Origin: Rhynchonema sp. JSB1_4 | Lineage: Eukaryota > Nematoda > Chromadorea > Monhysterida > Xyalidae | Reading direction: 5' to 3' | Assembly (NCBI GenBank): GCA_030248065.1 | Contig: JASAMV010005207.1 | Location: forward strand, 1 to 64,000 | DNA: 64,000 nucleotides | Part shown: piece after piece, positions 37,601-47,600 of the stretch | How the letters are laid out: each line of letters opens with the position of its first letter | Numbering within the stretch: the stretch's first letter is position 1 | Program-made: the position numbers and the translations under genes | Notes under the pieces: generated by a model | Told to the model about the DNA's origin: nothing | The model's database searches: none | The model's input: only the letters and a program-made list of their open reading frames with translations

Positions 37601-40030
37601 CTATGTACTGTATGTACATGTAATGGACTGCTAATGTTGCTCATATGAATGTATTTGCCAAAATATCACAAACAGAGAGAAAACACCAATGTGGTATGGA
37701 TAAGCAAGCATACCAACCGGCAAATACAACCTCGAGTTTCCACTGTTGACTGTTGGCGCCGGTGTAGGCATTCTTCCTAATCGATCCATCAGCCATCGCC
37801 TCGACGGCATACGTCCCGGACGAGAACTCGATCTTGCAGTAACCCGAGTCCGTCTCGGTCAACACTGCCCGACGTCCGGTGGTGGTCGCTTTGGCCTCCA
37901 ACGTCAGCTGATGACCATTGCCTTGCGTCGGGTCCGAGTCAATATCGAGCGTCATGTCCTAAGATGATGACATTTGGAACGGACAAGTTTCCGAGATCCA
38001 CAGCCCCCTCAAAAACGTTTCCATTATTATTGTGTCACCCTGTACTAAGTATTACAACACCACTTTAGAATATCGTGAGGTGATCACAGATACATTTCGA
38101 ATCCACGACAATTTAAAAATCCTACCGAACGAGCGAGAATGTTCCACTCAGTGGCCGAAATGGCCTCGAATCGCCATTGTTGATATCCGTAACAGTTGTA
38201 GGGCTGTTTGTACAACTTGTCACCAGCTCCCATCGGTAGCGAGAAGTAATCGGCTGTTATTGCATCGGTCGGATATGCCCTGAAGGTGCAGCAAAATGTT
38301 GTTCTCAACCTCTTTGTTTATATACGTGGTTATCAATTCCGAGAATTCAGTCGCCGACGGATGGTGCGTTGCGATTGACGAGGTCATCGTTAGAGCTAGT
38401 GCACCGCCGTTGGCTATCACAAGCTACGACAAAAGATTCGGCCACCGAAACGTCATCGGTCACCGTCTAAGAAAAGCGCTGTTTGTCGCATTTCAAAGCG
38501 AACCGACATAATAATAATAGACCACAGAAATGCCCGACACCAACCGATTGAGCAGTCTGTAGGTGACCATGGGTATGGGTGTGCACGCAGCACTCTTGCA
38601 AATGTACCCGGTCCAATGCACGTCACTGGGAAAGCACGTCTGTCCAGCAGCACATGGATTCGCAGCACACGGGTCATCACCTGCTTGTCATCGAAATGGT
38701 TTTTTGAATGATAATCTGAGTTGGCCGCACAAAGCCCTATTTGTGGATTTAGAATGCCTCTCGAAGAAGGAATAAATGAGACCTCAGGTTACCAAGTGGA
38801 AGGCAAGTTTACGGCCACAAACGGCTGGATTGCGCCATGCCAAGTTTGCGATACAGTTTTTTTCAAAATGCTTTGACATTGTCGCATACATATAGTTGAA
38901 TCCATCACGTTTTGTCACTAACGAAATTCGCAGATGAAATGTTTGTCACTGTCGCACTCCTTGTCCTCCAGCTCATCTGCGTCCATCTTGGTCAGCGCAC
39001 ACAATTTGTCGTTGTCATTCGGTTCGCCTGATTTCCACGGAGCGCTCACAAACGGGAACGAGTTCTGTGCGGTCGTATCAAACTTGTTGATCAGTTCGGT
39101 TACTCATCATGTAACTTTATGTATGTCGAGATCTACTGAGTTTATCACAGTTTTCATTTTTACTGCGGCGTAAAAAGTTGTTCCAAAACACGCAACAAAA
39201 ATCATTGACGCTGGTCGAAACCATAGGCAGCTGTGTTCGTAGCAAAAGGAAACAACGTACAGTCTGCAAACCTGCAGGTTGATGTCGGCCCAGTTGTAGC
39301 CTTCGCCGAAATTCACGCCCCCGCTCCAAACTTCGTTGTCGCCGCCGTTAGCCCCCTGAAACAACAAGGCTAGCAATGTTGCGATAAACTCCAAACGCGA
39401 CAAACGCGCACGCATCAGTCAGCGCGCACAGGCTACATGCGTGCACTGCAGCACAATTAGCCTCAATTGTTGACGATAGGGTTGCATTGGAGAAAGTAGT
39501 GGGGTAATGGCATAACATAACATAATCCGGGATATAGTTGTGCTTGGTACAAACTTACCACCAGATTTGTGTCCATGTACGAAATGAGTGCGGCTGAATC
39601 GGCAGCCCACAATCGCCCGCCACTCAATCCGCCGACCCCGTCGCGACACATTTTGTACGCCGCCCACCTGTTGTGACAATAAAATTTAGGAGAACTTGCA
39701 TTGAGATTTTTGGAACCATTCAGGTTAAGGCCACTTTATACTTTGCGATACATTCAACAGTTTCTCGTGCGTTGATTGGCTCATGCACGACCAGCGGCCA
39801 GTCACCACGTATATCAGGAAATGTTGCGTGTATCGCAACGAGACAAAGTATAAAGTGGCCTTTCAGTTGCACTCCGGACACTCGCTTTCGATCAACTTCC
39901 ATCGAACGTATTGACATACCATTCGGTGTCGTATTTGTAATACACCCAACACGCGTTGTCGTATGCCAAACTGTAGATGTTCTGGCCGCCATTATTGAAC
40001 CCGGTGCAATCGCGCGAGGTCACCGGCGAC
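20377..40030 (-). CDS. Giant lectin/CCP/EGF seven-transmembrane receptor (whole gene span)
   Basis: A continuous series of in-phase exons on the minus strand reads as one polypeptide. From N to C: two cassettes of C-type lectin, Cys-rich/EGF-like, ricin-type beta-trefoil and second C-type lectin (about 40.03-33.45 kb); about 18 CCP/sushi domains (33.37-23.48 kb); one EGF (23.22-23.10 kb); and an adhesion/secretin-type 7TM domain with acidic tail (22.66-20.38 kb). Nearly all CCP junctions share one phase (one base left over, then two bases before the first Cys codon), which allows exon shuffling. A first exon with a signal peptide was not found; it should lie upstream of 40,030. I see no GAIN domain or GPS cleavage motif between EGF and TM1. 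Likely a cell-surface receptor binding glycans or microbial surfaces; the ligand is unknown. Some junctions, especially in the lectin part, are approximate. Confidence 0.75.
22706..22926. mobile_element. hAT-like MITE with TTAGGC array, third copy
   Basis: Same TIR pair as the copies in the GPCR introns, with a TTAGGC/TTAGGCC-rich core at about 22,765-22,848. It lies in the intron between the EGF exon and the TM1 exon of the giant receptor. The flanking 8-mers do not match, so its target duplication has decayed or the ends were rearranged. Confidence 0.75.
23097..23224 (-). CDS. EGF-domain exon of the lectin/CCP/EGF receptor
   Basis: It encodes GQWDPDWTPNCDGDESDD, then a canonical EGF (CASSPCENGGEC, then NYTCTCLE), finished by FSGYNCE at the start of the next exon. 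All six cysteines are present. The intron sits between the fifth and sixth cysteines in phase 0. An Asp/Glu-rich stretch before the first Cys could support calcium binding, but the full cbEGF consensus is not obvious. Confidence 0.85.
23477..33368 (-). CDS. About 18 CCP (sushi) domains of the giant receptor
   Basis: Exons, N to C: 33327-33368 (short DYC linker), 33128-33218 with 32902-33029, 32466-32704, 32114-32356, 31767-31988, 31352-31567, 31194-31281 with 30689-30819, 30357-30596, 29973-30212, 29458-29679, 28678-28896, 28360-28447 with 26950-27080, 26630-26869, 26132-26247 with 25943-26060, 25627-25857, 25200-25439, 24799-24926 with 24465-24573, 23987-24214, 23477-23677. Most start with CxRPP or CDQ and share a Cys-aromatic-Trp-Cys core (such as CQTGYVWSDG followed by TW and a final Cys). 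Several have an extra cysteine pair (CATSCATK type). CCP repeats occur in complement and adhesion proteins; here they form a long stalk between lectin domains and the EGF-7TM part. Confidence 0.8.
24664..24766. mobile_element. Small inverted-repeat element in a CCP intron
   Basis: TTGTCTTCCCACAGAG near 24,666 is mirrored by CTCTGTGGGAAGACA ending near 24,766, about 100 bp in all. It lies in the intron splitting a CCP domain between 24,573 and 24,799. The ends themselves contain a CCCACAG acceptor-like string in both orientations. No family assigned. Confidence 0.5.
27175..28348. mobile_element. hAT-like non-autonomous element with GGGATC arrays
   Basis: The left end CAGTGTTCGAACGGGAT and right end ATCCCGTTCGAACACTG are exactly complementary, flanked by the perfect 8-bp duplication CTCGTATA (27,167-27,174 and 28,349-28,356). 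Each arm next to the TIR is an array of GGGATCGGGATC-type units, inverted on the other side. The core (about 27,300-28,225) is mostly unique, with an internal foldback around 27,830-28,165 (GCATGGCCG and GCGGGTCAC motifs in both orientations). No transposase frame was recognised. Confidence 0.88.
33445..36235 (-). CDS. Second lectin cassette of the giant receptor (CTL, Cys-rich, beta-trefoil, CTL)
   Basis: Exon 35988-36235 carries the first half of a C-type lectin domain (PDYCTGY, AQQQCYTGLGGMTGG, LWAADS). The next, ending at 35369, completes it with WSSGEPNNAPAPQRC and AQPFICEFR. The EPN motif is the one that favours mannose-type sugars in C-type lectins. Then come DPCASNPCGANEYC and ricin-type trefoil exons 34657-34952, 34494-34594 and about 34211-34374 with QxW-like DHQKWIF and DQQWKL. 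A second C-type lectin-like domain follows: about 33870-34085 (CESAGGKWYSRTNKC), about 33640-33760 (CENAYRWYTS) and about 33450-33540 (W, C and YMCEYS tail). The trefoil is only a fold similarity to lectin subunits; no toxin is implied. Confidence 0.7.
35187..35295. mobile_element. Half copy of the palindromic GTGTAAAGGTCGG MITE
   Basis: It contains ATTTTCGAAACGG, GTGTAAAGGTCGGTGGAAAG and CATTCCACGTTAAT, matching the left half of the elements at 51,466-51,700 and 57,748-57,973. It lies in an intron of the giant receptor. The right half is missing. Confidence 0.6.
36430..40030 (-). CDS. First lectin cassette of the giant receptor (CTL, Cys-rich, beta-trefoil, CTL)
   Basis: Exons about 39895-40030 (RDCTGFNNG, DNACWVYYKY), 39555-39672 (YKMCRDGVGGLSGGRLWAADS), 39270-39360 (FGEGYNWADINLQ) and 38934-39090 (WKSGEPNDNDKLC, KHFICEFR) form a complete C-type lectin with an EPN motif. 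About 38525-38690 encodes DDPCAANPCAAGQTC. About 38345-38430, 38120-38285 and 37710-37955 form the beta-trefoil with GYQQWRFEAI and NSQQWKLEVV. The second lectin-like domain is about 37290-37480 (CLANGGKWYNLNNKC), 36895-36975 (WTWIKGMFFDPQPSEDMYI), 36740-36830 (YGAYRWWS) and 36430-36520 (DWKKSSCTANNHGLCEM). The order matches the downstream cassette domain for domain. Exon limits are approximate. Confidence 0.65.
39729..39862. mobile_element. Short TIR element in a lectin intron
   Basis: AGGCCACTTTATACTTTG on the left is mirrored by CAAAGTATAAAGTGGCCT on the right, 134 bp apart end to end. It sits in the intron between the first two exons of the N-terminal C-type lectin domain. No convincing target duplication. 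Confidence 0.6.
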
Positions 40031-40039
40031 AACGCTGCA

Positions 40040-41630
40040 ATTTTGGATGGAATGCATCAGGACAAAACTTTTAATTTGAAGTGTTGTTCATTTTCAAATG
40101 TCAGTTGCCATCACCAACCGTAACCAATCACAATCACGAGCACGTGCGTGGCGTGGCTGATCATGGGTTCGAAGTTCGTTGTATGATTCCTTTTTATTAT
40201 TTTCTTGACTTTCAATTTTTATTGTCGTTTCTTATCGACAGCGTTCGAATTGGAACATTTGCCAATATTATGTATAGAGGACGCATAAGTTTTCGTTTGC
40301 ACAGCTCTTCCGAGTGGAGAGATAAAGAACAAACAGCAAAGTCATGTTTTGACAACATAGTGTGACCAAGGCAACACTGCCAGCATGCACTTTGCTTTTT
40401 TTGTGTTCTCATCGCGCTCGATTAACTTTGCTGACAACTGGATGTGGTTTCTTGACCTGTGACGCGGGTTCTCCATTGTTCTTACGCAAGCGCAGAACTT
40501 GACATGCAGCACTGGCGCGCACGATTGGGCTGGATTAGTTGGTCATGTGGTAATGCCAAGCCAAAAAGGGTGCCACCCACTACACATCACACGTCACAGA
40601 TAATTGCTCTGCCTCTGGTTGCCGTGTTCTCTCCGAAACGATTGCTTTCGCACGCAGTGCAAAAAACTTCACCAATCACTGTTTGGTTCCTTGATCAACT
40701 GCACTTTATGTACTTTTGGAATTGCTTACCGAAAAGCCCAAATACAACGGAGGGGCTCTAATTTCCAAAAAAAAATTATTATCGTTATTCGGCGAGAGCG
40801 TTCTGAGGCCGGTTTCACAATGGATGCGGATGCCGGTTGCGGGTCAGGCATTCTCAGGTGCAGCAGCGGATACAGAAGTCATTTGCTCATGGTTGTGAAC
40901 AGGGCATCGAGCTTGACTGTAGTTGTCACTTTTGATTTCCATACTTTGTAGAACGGTTTCACGTGCCATAAACTGTAACACGCACCCGCAATCATTGTGA
41001 AACCTGCCTAGATCCGATGTTCTTTTCGATCCATATTACCGAGGCTGCTTTATTCAGGGGGTTCTACGTATTTAGGTTTTAGCGGCAACTTTCGGATATC
41101 AGAAGCTTGACATCATTGGTTGACAAACCAACATGACATGACAACCTGGATCTGAAACACATGCATGGGAACCAATGGCATTCGTACCCAAGGTACATTC
41201 ACTCTGTCTATATCGTGGACTCCTCAAGTTTTTTTAGTTCAGCTTGTACAAGACGCGACGGCAATCCGCTGGTCACCATGCAGGGAACTGGACCGAAATT
41301 AATTGCATGAAATTAGCCCGGAACTGGTTTTTGCCAGCCCGAAGAATTGCAGGCACATTTGAAATCGCAGATTTCTGAGCGTTTCTTGAGCATAATCAAT
41401 TGCACAAAAGTCAATTTTTAATCATTTTTCTTCACATCAGTTTGGATAAAACGCACATCAGCCGTCCATCACCGACTTTCTTGTTATGTAGCAAGGCATG
41501 ATGCAGGCACATTGGATACAGTTATTCAGAGCACAGTACAGTTTCGAATTCGGTAGCACAGAAATACTACAAATTGCGTCAATTGATTTAGTGATTGAGA
41601 CATTGTGCAGAATTAATGGCATAATACGAT
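40040..41630. other. No exon recognised; probable 5' part of the giant receptor gene
   Basis: Only short frames. The first exon and promoter of the minus-strand receptor should be here, but I could not identify a signal-peptide exon. The tail end of the neighbouring minus gene lies at 41,636. Confidence 0.4.
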
Positions 41631-41635
41631 AATGT

Positions 41636-44600
41636 TCACGTGATCACGATGGCTTTGGCAATGGTGTGCATTGTTTTCATGTCGACCAGCCCAGGCCACA
41701 TGAATCGTTGGATTTTGGTGCACTGTGGGGACGAACCCTGATATCGACAATGACGGTCGGGGTTGAAGTCGGAACATTCGAATTCCAGTTGATATCTGAA
41801 ATCATAGAAACCACACATGGGTTTTTAACATTTTATCCTGAAACTACAAGGGCTAAAATATTGAACAAAAATGTTTGACGCACAAGAGCCACAAAGATGA
41901 TGTTGCCATTTGCTCAGGGTTGATCCGACAATGGAAAAGGTTTTTATGGCATAGTAAATTTCGTCATTTATAATGACAGATTTTTTTGCTGGGGTGTATT
42001 GTGCAAGATTGTTGGCCAGACTTCTTCATAGCGAGGAACGCTAAATGTGCATCAATGCCATTAAAAACATTGTTTTTTTGTACCCAGCGTGATAGTCGGA
42101 GAGCAAGACAGTGTGATGCAGGAACATTTGGCCACAATCCAACTTTGAGTACCCCACAACATGATTTGTCTGACTTTGCAAGCCCAACTGTTTCTAAAGT
42201 GGTTGAGACGTGCCGCATACCGTGGCGGTTCTCCGTTGATGCCACATACAAGATGCCAGGCAATGTTGACACAGTCAAGGATGTAGCGATTGAATCGGTC
42301 GCATGTCTTCAACGACGGAAAGTCGAACAGAGCCTTCCAAATTTGCGATGTCACCTGCTGAAAACTTTTTGAAGGTGTCAAATATCAGAAAAACTTGCAG
42401 TTTATATTGAGTTTATGTTCACAACTCGGTGATCGATGCGATCCCATCTGGGCATGCGTAAGTCATGTGACTTTTTGTATTGAAGATATTTTGAAATTCA
42501 CTGATGACAATAATTTTAAACGTCATTCATAAGCCGTCTGGAGGCAACGTTCATACTGGCCGGTTTTGTTTGCATTAGTAGCATTCGCAACATCCTTGGT
42601 TCTCAGATCACCAAGTTTGATATACCGCTCATTCAGACTCGAACCGGGGGAACTATACCTATGCTCGGCACTATAACAACCCGAATCGCACCTTGGCATT
42701 GGTCATGCCGTGCTGTTTCTTCGCCTGCACCAGCATGTACGCGTAAACGGCGGTCTTCAGCTGATTGACATGATGTTCATTCGGTGCCGCAGTCATCGGG
42801 GTCAGCTCAAGTGTGTCGGCCACTTGTTGTTGTTTGTCGGACACCACTCCACTCACCGAACGGTAGCACAACTGCGAGGCATTGAGGGTATTTTGCCTTG
42901 ATGCATCAGACATATCTTCATGTTCCATCCTCAAAAATATATCTGAGAGCTTCTGGGCGCTGATGCTAAATCAGCGGACGGATGCGAAAGTTCTTGGTTT
43001 TTTGTTTGGATCGCATTTTTCAGTAGTGTTTTAGAATTTTTTTACAGCGTAAAAGTGCTTCCCTGATGGACAACTTTGCCGATCGAAATTTGTGCGGTAA
43101 AACAAATCTATCTAAAAATTCAGGTGTATACCACTCAAGCAAGAATTGACAAAGAACACACCCCACAAATGCAGCAGGAGCAGCTCAAGCTTCCGCGTCC
43201 GCCAAAAGTTGAGGCATCAACCAGCAAGAACCACTCTAATAAGTGTCATGAAGTCATTTATCGAACCAACCACCATGACAGTGAACAGTATCTTCATCTG
43301 CAGTTCCTCCTGGGATTTGAGTTCACCGAGTTTGTTCAACTCCTTCAGCACCTCACCGCGCTCAACGTGGAACAAATTGTTGAAATGTTTGACGATTGGC
43401 GAGACACGATGACGGCACGGCTCGGCCGGGCTTGCCAAGTCGCCGGATTTGTGCTGATTGGGGCCTGGTGATGTTTCAAGCGGATAGTCGGGCAGGGGAA
43501 CGCTGCAAAAATAGGACTTATACATGTGTGCGGGGATTGCGACGTTGAAAGCTACATATACATGTAACCGGAGTTTGAAGCCATTCTTCTGAAAATGAGA
43601 GCAGGCCAGTATTGCGGAATATGGACACAACAACAGTGTTCAGGTTCTTTCTGTGTCACCCTGTAGGTTGACCAATCAGATCCGATCACCAAGTTTGATG
43701 CAGGCCTTGATTTTCCTGCACAGGTTTTCCTGCGAGCAAAAAACTATGTAGCATTGTTCGCACAATGACCACTCAGAATTCTTCCTGAGGTAAATCACAG
43801 AATGGGCTGCAGTTCACCAGCGTTCTATATAGTTTTTTTCAAAACATTTCTGCCGGTGTCAGGCTAAAAACTGATCGGGACGAAATATTTTGAAGAAAAT
43901 ATAAGTGGAACGCTGGTGCTGCATCGAGACGCGTGCTTTACCATTCAGGAAATTTTTTGAATGTATATTCACATAGTCGTTGTGCGACCGGTGACGTTTT
44001 GTGTCTAACTTCGTCAGTTTCAACTCTCCATTCGTCTGCATGGCCGACTCGGTGTACATCTTGTCCGTGCCGTTGTAACGTTCGTACCTGACACCACCAC
44101 CGCTGCTTGAATTGTCCGAACCTGCGCGAATACAAATATGTACATAATTGGTGCTATACCTGAGTCGTTCTTGTTCTGGTAGTGTCCTGATTGTGCGACT
44201 ATGTATGTATAGGTTGGAGGCAAGGGAGGAACAACTTTTATGAGTTGAGGGCTAAAGAGGCATACAGTGTCTGTGGAGCCCACTATCACACAGAGCAGTG
44301 CACCTGTCGTAGAGTGTAGGGTAGCGCTCCTGAGACCCTCTAAGTATGTATCAAAAGTCATTGAGTGAATGTTGTTGAACGATATTTTGGTCCCCAATCT
44401 GTCGTCAACCTTCTCCTCACTAACCTTCCATGGTGAATGTTTTTCACTGTAATGTACAGTTACCGCAAATAAGAGGATAAACTACATATGCCGGTGGTGC
44501 CTGCGAGACAACGTCAATAATTTCTAATTATCGCGTGTTCCATTCACCCACTTCCACTGGGACTGTTCCGTGGTGCACCATGGCTCCTCATTATTTCGCC

Positions 44601-47600
44601 ATTACTGTGTGACTGCGCGCGATGCCGGCGTGACTGTTGTTGACTGCTTTTGGTGTAGTAACGGAACATTTTGTCCGTTGCGCTCGGCGCGTCCGCAGAT
44701 AAATCTGGAAGAGAGAATACGCAGATTGGTCGGATTCGCAAATATGAAACTTGGTGATCGACTGTGGGCTGCGAAATCGAATGATTTAATCGGTCCAGTA
44801 AAAAGATCGAAATATATGTAGGTACTAAATTTGATACAGTGGTGAGTTGATTACAAATTCCTGCAATGATTACATATTCAACTTCAAGGTTGTTGACAGC
44901 AACCAATGTTGCTCGCACAACGAAAGTCTGCAGACACTTAACGCACCCATGTGCGGTGCGTAGAATATGTTCAGTGCACCTGCACACGCAATATAACCAA
45001 CTTTATAGCTATCATCAGAACCAGTGCACAATACTATGCACTCATGCATCTCAAGTCAGAAAACTGGTTCGGCTATGAAACATCACAAAGCGCACTGCTA
45101 CACACGTACCTGTCAAAGAACTGTGTAAGTTGTTCGGCTTGGTGGGTGACTTTGCGTTACGCCGAGCGCGTCGGATTTGCAGCAAACTGGCAACGGGACC
45201 TTTAACAAACATTTTGGGTGGACATAACGATTTGGGCCACTTCATATTTGACTGCGAAACATGCGTATGTGTGCACTGCTACTGTATGTCCAAACGATCA
45301 TAATCTCGAAATATATAGTTTCGCGGTGACACTGTCTCTTTTTGGCACGTTGTACAATATAACTATGGTAGAAATGAGCTGTTTTTTTACTCGTGCCTGA
45401 TTTTCTCCGCAGAATCATAACCAAGTTTACCTTTCATGGCGTGTAATTTATGTTTTCATCAGTTTCTCACAGAATTATGAGAGCATGTGAGGACTTAAGT
45501 GGATATTTCAATAACAAGACTACAAAGATATCGCTGAATTGTCGAAAGAGTGATTATAAGGTACCCAGAAATGTAAACAAACGCCGAAAATGTGAACTGG
45601 TTAAATAAATATGTGTACCGAAAACCGAACCGTCGCCGTCGCGCTGGTGAAAGTTACACTACGTGCAGTATCATCTGAGGAATTTGCGCGGAGAAAAAGT
45701 GGAACTAATTGTTGTTGAAAGGAGAACAAATTATACTCATTTTTATGTAATCAAGAAAGTACGTATTCTGTGCAATTATGTATGAGACCGCATTATTTAC
45801 AAAATGTAGACACTTTTCGTCAGACCGAAACAAGAAGTCAACTTTCTTCCACAATGGATTTGAATGCAGCAGTACAGTACCACTTTTTGCAGCGACTTTA
45901 TACTTTAGTTAGTGTCATTTGAATTACCCCACATTATTGCGCTGCGGAATGATGTATCTGTGAGTAATGGAAATCTCAAAGAACTGATGCCAGAGCAATA
46001 ATATATAGAACCATCGTTTCGATATATGTATCACCGTCTGTAATTTATCGGGCGTTCAGGGAAAACCGATTTGACTAATGGTCGGATTGAATTGCATTCG
46101 ACAAACAAAACCCTTTAAAAAGGTGCATTACCTGTTGGAATGATCAGTCTCCTGTGTATATTTATCCCGCGTATTGAAAACGGTCGAATAAAAATCAAAT
46201 TTGACCAAAAAAACTAAAAACCTTATGGTTTCTCGTTGAGAAACTGGGCCAATAATTTTCAGCGCGCGACAAAACGACGAATGATGGGATAGACAATATT
46301 GACAAAAAGCTCACACAGTCATCAAAGTTGGAGGAAAGCTTTGTTTGTCGACTACAATATGGAAAATTCAGAATATTTGCGAAGTGCGTTACAAAACACG
46401 GTTAACGCAAGTAGTCAAATCACTTCGTCAAACTCGCAACGCAACAGCCCCGAGAAAGAATATGCATAACGTGGCCTCGTTAGTCTGCTGAAAGCCTGTT
46501 CGGTACAGTGAACTAAAGCGTGAGCTGCGCTTATGCACGTGGCATCAATATTCTCAATTTTGTCATTCAACAACAAGCACGCAAACGCAAAACGCTGACG
46601 GAAAGGAGGTATGGGAAAACTGGATTGGTGTTTTGTCAAACACCCTGTGTCATCACGAGCGTGTAAGATGGTTGTGTGTGATTACGGGTTCAATAGCCCC
46701 AGGGTGGTCTAAACTTGAGCAACTAAAATTGTCAAAATTTCGAGAGACTTTTGGTTTTTGAGCAAAAATCTAACTCGAACGTTGCCGCTCACCTGTGACC
46801 TTCGGACTGCCTGCTGCTTTTTGGGACAGAAAGGTTTGCAGTTTCAGTGGCTGGTGATTTTGGTATTCGCAGTTCGGGTCTGAAATACAAGGAGGCGCTC
46901 AAATTTGCATATAAACAGCCTTAACACGCATTTTGCACAACAATACGATAAAAAATTAGCACAGCATTATTAATGGAAAGTAATCTTTGATTCCTTCTTT
47001 CTTCTTCGAAAAAGACAGGAAACGTTTTTACTGAGATGGGAGGAAGTACATAAAGTACTGAAATGTTATATGAAGGCATGTGAAAAGTGCATTGGGGTGC
47101 ATTAAAATTGCGCGTGACTTCTGTAATAATCTGACCACCACTTTTTTTTGTCGCCGTGGCCAACAGTTTTAAACCACAACATGTGCAAGTCAAAATGCAC
47201 AGACATAAAAAACAAACGTTTTACACGTTGGTGGGCTACTGGTATGGTAGGTTGCTTGTCAATATCGAAATCGAAAACATGATCATTTCTGGTTTGGGTT
47301 TTGCCAGAAAACAGCACGTGCTGCTGTACTGCTCAGTGCTGCGCGTTGACGCAAACATTGGGATCACCACGAGGTACCTAGTGTTATTTGCGCTCGTATA
47401 CGTACTAATATTTAAAGTTTCCAGGCATTCTGCATACCTACCAATAGCGCATGACAAATAATCATGCATTTGGGACGTTATGTGCACGCTAGCACGCATA
47501 CAAAGTTTATGTTTTATGAAACTGTGAACGTTTGTCTGGCAAAAGGAAATATCGTTTTCACAAAACGTAATACACCCACATTCCCTGCCCCTTTTATGTT

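Noticed and set aside
39107..39415. Minus-strand frame starting MRARLSRLEFIATLLALLFQ, resembling a signal peptide
   Set aside because: The downstream part is a C-type lectin exon preceded by a good TTGTTTCAG acceptor, so the hydrophobic stretch is intron sequence read in frame.
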